Below, piece after piece: positions 56,939 to 64,000 of a DNA stretch of 64,000 nucleotides. The stretch spans positions 123,635,741 through 123,699,740 of the forward strand of contig CM041465.1 in assembly GCA_023213395.1 (NCBI GenBank). Reading direction: 5' to 3'. Both the position numbers and the translations under genes were made by a program. Under the pieces are notes generated by a model, which had not been told where the DNA came from, did not search any database, and worked only from the letters and a program-made list of their open reading frames with translations. This DNA comes from Cycas panzhihuaensis. Lineage: Eukaryota; Cycadophyta. The number at the start of each line of letters is the position of its first letter. The first letter of the stretch is position 1.

Positions 56939-57760
56939 GCATATGACCAAGTGTACAAGCATGGGTTTATAAAGGAACTCGATTGCTACAAGGTCTTATT
57001 ATAATTTTGAAACCTTGAAATAAAAGCACAATAAAAAATATGAATCTAGAAACTAATCACAAAAAATGGATGACAAATAAATGAGTTATGAGGTTTAGCC
57101 CATTTCGAGGGTCTAAAACCCTCATTGCATGTGACCACAACTAAAGTAATGAAAGTGTGAGCTTTAAAAGGATTACAAAATACTTTAATTTCTCTAAAAC
57201 TTTAAAGAATAATAAAATTAAAGCATTTTAATAAACCTATAAAGTGAAATGATTTTTCTCTCTCTACTACTTAAAAGTCACTTATACATGCTCCTACAAT
57301 TAAATTAAGCAATTTTAAGGTAAATTTTCTCATCTAAAAGTTGAATAAACTTGATATCAATCTTATATTGGCATCTACATAAGAAATCAATGGAGAAATA
57401 AGCCAAAATTTATTGTTTAAAAGTAAGAATAGGGTTTGATAAGCCACCCATTTTCATTGAGTTCTTAAGACTGTCTAACACCAAAAAAACTTACTCTAGA
57501 GGTAGAAATCATAACTAAATTGATTTTATATTTATTGAAAATAAACTCACGAGTGAGAAACCTAAAGAAAACAAAGATTTGAAGTGTTAAATAAAGCCGA
57601 AAACACGCTTACAATATAACTTACACTCTTCACACTGAGAAACCCTTTGTGGGTTTGTTGAAAGACTATAAAAATCAATAAAGGATATTACTTCTACAAA
57701 AATATCAAGCTCATAGATTGAAATGCATGATAAAACTTAGAAATTTTCTGTTTAATGAAC
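56939..57760 (-). other. E9 leader, right of E10
   Basis: About 820 bases between the E10 duplication and the E9 PBS. They belong to the 5' end of E9 (leader and possibly the first codons of gag); no clear coding signal is seen. Confidence 0.5.
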
Positions 57761-57761
57761 C

Positions 57762-57777
57762 ATGGGCTCTAATACTA
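57762..57777 (-). other. E9 primer-binding site
   Basis: The minus strand reads TAGTATTAGAGCCCAT directly inside the 5' LTR, two transitions from the tRNA-iMet consensus. Confidence 0.75.
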
Positions 57778-58148
57778 TGTTAGAAATATGAGTGAATTAA
57801 AGTAAAAAATAGCAAATAAATAAGAACATTGACATAAACACAATTACACGATAATTTATAAGAAATAATCTTGCATTAGGTCACAAATGAATATAATTGC
57901 TCAATCTACTCTCTTTGCATCAATATTAATCATTTGATCGATTGATTTACATGATGAGAGCAAGGCCACTCCTCATATTAATGAGAATCTGAGCAAAGAA
58001 TAAAATAGTAGAGCAAGAAAATATCAAGGTACAACTAATACATGCCCTTGTATTTAAAAAAATACATATAAAAATGAAACTCTTGAAAGAACCTACCTAA
58101 TGTGGTTCATTGATTAACTCAAACTAAAATTAGACATTATTTTTAACA
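57778..58148 (-). repeat. E9 5' LTR
   Basis: 371 bp on plus from TGTTAGAAATATGAG to ATTATTTTTAACA; partner of 48320-48751, with several indels. Confidence 0.8.
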
Positions 58149-61100
58149 TAATTTACAACAAAATTACTTTCACACTATCAATTATCAACTGTTTCATTTA
58201 GTAGAATACTAGCAAAAGCTCTTAATTACATTACAAAGAATAAATATTGAGGTAATAATAACTATGATAATACACAATAGACTAAAATAAAGATAAATAT
58301 GATACTTTACAATATAAGAAAATAATATTCAATAGTATAACTTACATATATTACAAAACATCCCATAAGATAATAGAATGTCGACTATAGTTGTTATCCC
58401 TCTTCAAGCCAAAGGAATCTCTAGAAATAACACCTCCCTCTAAAGAAGAAAAAAGAATCATTTCCAAAAGTTAGATTTTTTAAATGATACATTCACATCT
58501 TATATATAGTGCTCACATAATTTATTAATTATTTTAAAGTGAAGTTAATCTCAAACTAATATAATCAATATTCTAATATGAAATTGACATCTAATCATTT
58601 TTATTTATTGCTACAATCTTAAAACTAGATTAACTTTCTTATATGTCATCCTCTTGTGGTCCACAACCTCTCATTTCAAAGACAACAAGAATCTCTACAC
58701 CATGATCTATAAGTTTCAATTTTATTTCATTCATTTATGATCATAATTGTAACATAACTAATCTCTTCTTAATTTCAAAAATGCCTTTATTCATTAAGGG
58801 GTCATGCATGTAACAAATTTCCCCCTTCCCCATAAACCTTTAATATGATTTGACCACAAATCATGGATACAACTAGATGTTGTTACCACCATTATTAACC
58901 TTCTACTCAAAGCTTGTGCATATATTTAAGGGTTGAACCCACTTAATCAACTTGGTCATAGGTTGACACTCCATAGTAAAAATAAACTAGAATAATTTCC
59001 CCTTTCTTGATATTTTTTATACTTAAAAGTATTTTCAAACATAAACTTCAACAAATGCCATGGATCATCTCTTATGACTAAGGATTACTTACATCTTTCT
59101 ACTATGCTACATTAATAATTGCATCCTTCTACTTGATATATCTTTGTCTTTATATCAATCTAACTATTAATGATAATGGGATCCTAATTAATCTACTTAT
59201 AAATTAATCCTACTTTCCTTGTCTAAATTGTTTATTGCATTCCTCTTGTAATAGTGATATCTCTTCAATATATTTTAATTCGTTGATACTTCTCAGTGCA
59301 GGCTAATCATATTAGTGTTTGAATTTGATAAGTCGCTTTCATAAGTTCATAAAGGTGGTCCCCAAAGTTTGTAATCTTTTTCACCTTAAGACTACTTGGA
59401 TGCTTTAAATAGGTACAACATAGAAATCTATCTAGAGAAAAACTTTGTCCATGGTTATATTGACCTTATAACACATGGTTCTCTTGGAGAATTCCCTTAT
59501 TAACTAATGTCATTAATAATCCTAATTCGAGCCTTGTAAACAAGGCTAGCCTACTTCTAATCTTTGTATATAACAAATTTCAAGCAACAATAAGGCCAAT
59601 AAAAAGTGGTATTAGCTCATTTTAATTCACCCTCTTATTAGCAAGGTCTTTGATATTTTAAATAATAAAGTGTTTATTGGCCCTTCTAGTATATTGATGT
59701 TGTTGTACCTTAATTTTATTTTCCTAACATATCTTGTTGATACAACATACTTAACCTTTTCTATCTCTTTTAACAAAGTAACCTCCATTAGGAAGAACCT
59801 AATATCCTTCTCCTTCTAGTCTTGCTTTTAGACATTAATAAGCTTATCTAGTAGTAAAAGATGTATGATGTTTGGTTTTCCATCAATGTACTCCCCAATA
59901 TCATATTGTTGGATATTATCAAGTCCTTTTAGCTTGCATTAGGTATGTAATTTGATTCTCTATCATTCATATTTTCATCTTCATTTACAATGATTAGTTC
60001 TCATTTTATTTGATCTTCATTTTCCTTATTAAAGAATTCCTTTAACTAAATATATGTGGTTATTACCTAATTAAAAAAATAAATTAAGCATGAATAAGAA
60101 CCTCCTTAGGATTATTGAAACATTCTTTTGATTCTTGTTTTAGATATTATTTATGGATCACAACCAAATTTGGTTTGTATTATCCTTTATGCTAAAGAAT
60201 GGGTTTAATATTTTCCACCTATCTCTTTTCTTTTTTAACTTTTTTTGTTCCTTAATTCTCTTATTCTCTATTTCTTTGATAATTATTTCAGTATCTTTCT
60301 TAGGTTTAACCCTCTTGTGTGTTTCTTTCTACCATATCTCTTCATACTTGTTAAGGAACCAATGTTTTAAACAAAACTATTTTTTCACAAAACCTTTATG
60401 TTTGATATCTCAATCATCATGCCAACTATGAGCACCCCCTTATAGAAGTCAAGCTACTACTTCTAACCTTTCTAGGTCATACTAAGGAAGGGAACAAACA
60501 TAATTGTCAATCATTTCAATCAAAACCTTGAGATTAAGAGTATTATATCCATTAAGATAGGGAACTACTATTTTCCTTTAATCCTTATTGCCTTTTTTCT
60601 AGCATAAGATTTTCCTCGTTAATTGTTTCTTTTGATTCTCTTAATTTAATTTACAATATGTTTGAAATTTATCCACATATTTTTGTATAAACGTTGTTTC
60701 CTATAAACTAGAAAATAACACTAACTTCCTATCCTATCCTAATATTCATATATAGCTTTTGAAAAAAATATCAAGTTGAAATAGGTCATATGCTTACAAT
60801 TTCATTAAAATGATTTGAACTACATTAGGGCCTTACTACTTAATTAGTAGGGGTGAAAGAGAGACCACCTTAATTGTCAAACATGGATAGATGTTAAAAT
60901 ATGACTCCATCTTTGTAAACAATATTCTCATGTATTTTTCCTTATTAGGGTCAAAATTCTCACAGTGGATCCTCTTACAATTACTCCTCTATTACAAATT
61001 TTCTCTTTACTCTTGATAGAGCCTAGTGTAATATATTCTAACTTTAGTATCTCTTTTCTTGCTATTTATAATGGATGGTGTTACAGGAATGGTCTACTAT

Positions 61101-61444
61101 AGTTGGATTAGGATTGGAGTGGAATAGAGTGAAAATAGAAAATGGAATGGGGATGGAAATGAGATAAGAATGGGAACAAGAAATGGGACTAAGAATAGGG
61201 ATAGAAATCTAAACAAGAACAAGCAAGCCAATTATCAAATAATTCTACTCCCATAATAGAAAGAATTGTTCCCACTTAAAAGGTATGGATGCTTTTCTTG
61301 AACTATGGTGATCTTCACTAATTATACAAGTAAGGTCTTTTTATCTATTAAGTTAGAAACCATAAGAATTAGATGCCCTTATAACTTTGTTATAGATCAT
61401 GCTATGGGAAAGTCATGCATAAATTGGCATAGGAATGGCGGGGG
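58149..61444. other. Unassigned interval, with a weak gag-like stretch
   Basis: About 3.3 kb. The minus strand of about 60150-60567 gives a fairly continuous frame: YLNGYNTLNLKVLIEMIDNY, then YDLERLEVVA, GGAHSWHDD and KHWFLNKYEEIW, followed by a Lys-rich tail. This has the feel of a capsid domain, but I cannot place the family. 61095-61210 is a purine-rich tract of GGAATGG and GAAATGGG types. Nothing else recognised. Confidence 0.4.
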
Positions 61445-61745
61445 TGTTAGAATTAATATTTATCTTATTAAGTTGTCATTACTAATAGGTTAATGATGAA
61501 CCATTGGTTGGTTTAATAAATAATCATCATTAAATGTGATAATAAATGCCAACGTGGCTATAGGTCATTCATGGACTATTATCAATCTTGCTTATATATA
61601 ATTATATAATGGCTTATACATTATCATCAGAGTATCTCAAATGAATAATAAGAATTAAAAGTAGACTAATTCTACTTCAAAATTTTAGAGTGTTTACTTT
61701 TTTGAATTAGCTCAATTCTAGTGCATTTATTCACAATTAATATCA
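61445..61745 (+). repeat. E11 putative 5' LTR
   Basis: TGTTAGAATTAATATTTATC to TTAATATCA, 301 bp, followed by the PBS-like motif. No second copy was found. The G-run just before it could equally be a purine tract. Confidence 0.45.
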
Positions 61746-62029
61746 AATTGGGTATGAAGAGCTAGTTTTGAAAGGTTGCAAGATGCACGTCATGTTCAAG
61801 TTTGAGGAATTCAATTAGCTTTCTTAACCAAGTATTAGTGGCAATAAGTAGTCAAAAAAAAAAAAAAATCTAATTTTTAATATGGATATTTGCAGAGAAT
61901 GTATTGTAAATGATCTATAATTGGTGTTTTTTAGTATTTTAAAATAAATTTTGTTGGGGTGGTTTTGATTTATTATGGACAAAAAAATAACAAATTTTTT
62001 TCTTGTGGACTGTATTAATTTTATGAATC

Positions 62030-62700
62030 AATGGCATTTAGAAGCACCAGATGACCAATTTGTTGTAAATAAATAGGTTGCAACAATTTGTGCTAGGTAA
62101 GGTACTTGAGCCAAATGAAAAGACAATTACTGCTCTTAAAAAGAAAACATATCCATTAGTAGAGATCTAATGGAAAACATTAAAAAAGCGAAGACACTTA
62201 AGAAAGCATGGGAGGCTATCATGTCTATCTTTGAGATGAAAAATGATGCAAGGATCATAATTTTAAATAGTCAACTTTACACTCTTAAAATGACAAGTTC
62301 ACTGGTTGGGCTTCTCTAAATGGTAAAAGAAATCATAAATTAATTGAAGAATACTAGGGAGACTATCAATGATAAGGACATCATTGTTACAATATTGAGG
62401 AGTTTGTTGAAGAAGTTTCAAAGCTTTATGATGAGTTTTTTATTTTTTTTGTTAGACAAAATGGGAAATATATCTTTTATTATGTTAGAGGCATTTCTAT
62501 TATAACGACTAAATATTAAAGGATAACATTGTTAGTGCATTTTCAACAAAGTGAAAAGGGAAGAAACCTTTAATTTTGAAGAAGGTGGTGACTAAAAAAC
62601 AATAATAGTCTACTTAGAAGGGGCAAACAAAGTTGTGTTATTGCTACAACAAACTAAGCCATTTCAACAAAGATTATAAGAAGTAGTAGGTTGATTAGTA
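62030..62700 (+). pseudogene. E11 gag remnant
   Basis: LEAPDDQFVVNK (about 62039) leads to the UBN2 core: KAKTLKKAWEAIMSIFEMKN (about 62186-62245), ARIIILNSQLYTLKM, DIIVTILRSLLKKFQSFM. A frame at about 62630 has the knuckle LCYCYNKLSHFNKDYKK in near-CCHC form, with Tyr for the last Cys. Stops are frequent. The core resembles the Gag of E4 and E5. Confidence 0.75.
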
Positions 62701-62879
62701 GGAGAATGGAGATTAGTAGAATCAAAGGAAGAAATTACAGGTAGGGCACATTTCTAAATAGTCAATTGACTCAAGTAACAAGGAAGAAAAGCTCTTCATG
62801 GCAACTTCACTAATAAATCCAAAAGGATACGATGTCCAATACATTGATTCAATAACTTAAAGGCACATGTAGTTTCCAT

Positions 62880-63470
62880 ATTCATGCATAAGCCTAAGAT
62901 GAAATAATCAGTAAAAATAATTATCAAGTATCTCAATAGCACTATTAGATATGATCTTCACCACAGGTTATTATATGATCATAGGTTTATTGATTGCATA
63001 GGCTCAGATTAGACAGGATGTATATATAATAAAAAGTCTACTTTAAGATATACTTTTAGTTTGGGTATTGTGGTAGTTACATGGTGGTTAGAAAAACAAT
63101 CAATAATATTTCTTTCCACTGTAGAAACATAATAGAAGATAGCTGTAGTAAAAACCTATGAAATAATTTGGCTTCGAAGGTTACTTTAGGACTTATAAAA
63201 TAAACAAGTTGGTCCCATAGAACTATTTTGTGACAATCAAAGCACCACTCAAATGACTAGAAATTCAAGGTTTCATGGTAGGACTAAGTGTATTGAAACA
63301 CAACATCATTTCATTAGAGAGTTAGTACAACAAGGAGAACTAGAGTTAGTCTACTATAGCATAGAAGAACTACTATAACAATGAGAAACAAGTAGCAAAT
63401 ATATTCGTAAAGATATTAAACGAGGTAAAATTTAATAAATTCATAGACAAACATAGTGTTTCTCTAAATG
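62880..63470 (+). pseudogene. E11 RNase H remnant
   Basis: IIKYLNSTIRYDLHHR (about 62920), then IDCIGSD, a stop, and GCIYNKKSTLRYTFSLG (about 62995-63065). CDNQSTTQMTRNSRFHGRTK (about 63231-63290) and QHHFIRELVQQGELELVYYS follow in one frame. The DNQS acidic motif is intact. It joins the Gag tail without RT or integrase between. Confidence 0.8.
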
Positions 63471-63533
63471 GGCATTATAGAGGACAAATGTTGGGAAATT
63501 ACCCATCTGAGGATAATACCCAAACCTATTATA

Positions 63534-64000
63534 TGTTAAAATTTAAAATTTAACCTTAATACCATATTAAAATGTAGTCATTATGTGCAACAAAAGTATA
63601 TCAAATATATATAATTAATGAATCATATCATGAAGAATTTATATAATCATGTATGTATGTAAGATTAATATATCAAATAATAATATAAATCATAAAGTAT
63701 AAATATATCAAATATGCACCACAAGATAGACAACAAATTTATATGTAAAAAGCCTAATGTGAGAAAAAGTACTGAAGAAAGTTAGAGTTAAAAGCTCCTC
63801 TTTAAATATTAAATAGTTACATCTCCAAATGAGTCATTCCTCTCGATCGTTTTCAAATTCTCAAATGGTGTGTGTATATATTTATATGAATAATTTCCTC
63901 ATGAATTGCCGAAAATATCTTTTGAACCTCTTCATCATTCAATAAGATGTTTACTTGAATAATTGTGTATATCACATCTATTAATACTTTTTGTAAGTAA
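63534..64000. repeat. E12: third copy of the E2 LTR, cut by the window edge
   Basis: TGTTAAAATTTAAAATTTAACC onwards matches 3658-4187 and 11123-11653 through to CATCATTCAATAAGATGTTTA-type sequence near the window end. 467 bp of an expected 530. There is no PBS on its left, so it is not an E2-oriented 5' LTR. It is either a solo LTR or the 3' end of an element extending rightwards. Confidence 0.8.

Larger units (their letters stand above)
48320..58148 (-). mobile_element. E9: Ty1/copia retrotransposon, split by E10
   Basis: The 3' LTR (48320-48751) and 5' LTR (57778-58148) are homologous, with identical minus-strand starts (TGTTAAAAATAATGTCTAAT). On the minus strand a strong purine tract, GTGGGGGGAGGGGG (complement of 48752-48765), precedes the 3' LTR. 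A PBS-like TAGTATTAGAGCCC follows the 5' LTR. Gag, zinc knuckle, protease, integrase, RT and RNase H lie in copia order on the minus strand. E10 (52674-56933) sits in gag. The flanks GATCA and TAATT do not match, so no target duplication is seen. About 5.6 kb without E10. Confidence 0.88.
61445..63533 (+). mobile_element. E11: Ty1/copia internal-deletion derivative
   Basis: A probable 5' LTR (61445-61745) is followed by a PBS-like TTGGGTATGAAGAGCTAG, a Gag core with zinc knuckle (to about 62690), and then directly by RNase H (from about 62880). Protease, integrase and RT are missing, so at least 2.5 kb of pol has been lost. The 3' LTR start may be TGTTGGGAAATTACCC at 63489, but it does not resemble the 5' LTR, so boundaries are uncertain. 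E12 begins at 63534. Confidence 0.65.

Noticed and set aside
60153-60431. 92-codon hydrophobic forward frame, possible membrane protein
   Set aside because: It is antisense to the Lys-rich minus-strand frame; T-rich antisense sequence gives Phe/Leu/Ser-rich shadows.
1-64000. CRISPR arrays, rRNA, bacterial operons or organelle inserts
   Set aside because: No spaced identical repeats, rRNA landmarks or dense gene strings were seen; the content is plant retrotransposon throughout.

Overview
This window contains no recognisable host gene. It is a graveyard of plant LTR retrotransposons: AT-rich DNA in which nearly every protein-like reading frame is a stop-riddled piece of Ty1/copia or Ty3/gypsy gag-pol. 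The plant-type polyproteins, the repeated TGGTATCAGAGC-type primer-binding sites (tRNA-iMet) and the TG...CA LTRs point to a flowering plant or gymnosperm. The density of old, nested insertions suggests a large, slowly purged genome (inference; the species cannot be named from this window).

Layout, with element names used below. E1 (1-3460, +) is the 3' part of a copia element. E2 (3658-11653, -) is an LTR element with 530-bp LTRs that encloses a copia body, E3 (5579-9994, -), which has its own PBS. 11654-14196 is unassigned. E4 (14202-19664, +) is a structurally complete but dead copia element with a perfect TGACT target duplication and 216-bp LTRs.

20920-47915 is a four-level nest. Copia element E5 (20920-47915) was interrupted in gag by E6 (22828-44460), a non-coding LARD-like element. 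The 3' LTR of E6 was then split by a Ty3/gypsy element, E7 (26671-44267). E7 contains a second Ty3/gypsy element, E8 (30553-37588). Paired LTRs support every level. Near-identical 5-bp target duplications support E5, E6 and E7; the E8 duplication is doubtful.

E9 (48320-58148, -) is a copia element whose gag was split by E10 (52674-56933, +), a pol-less element with a perfect GATAT duplication. 58149-61444 is unassigned apart from a weak gag-like stretch. E11 (61445-63533, +) is a copia deletion derivative with gag joined to RNase H. E12 (63534-64000) is a third copy of the E2 LTR, cut by the window edge.

No element can encode its own transposition: each has stops, frameshifts, missing domains or lost catalytic residues. 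Many stops sit where C-to-T change in Gln or Arg codons would create them, which fits long methylated silencing (inference). The most informative content is structural: the insertion order, a 73-bp U5/PBS duplication in E6, two apparently non-autonomous long elements, a possible chimera inside E7, and an extra coiled-coil frame downstream of the E7 integrase.
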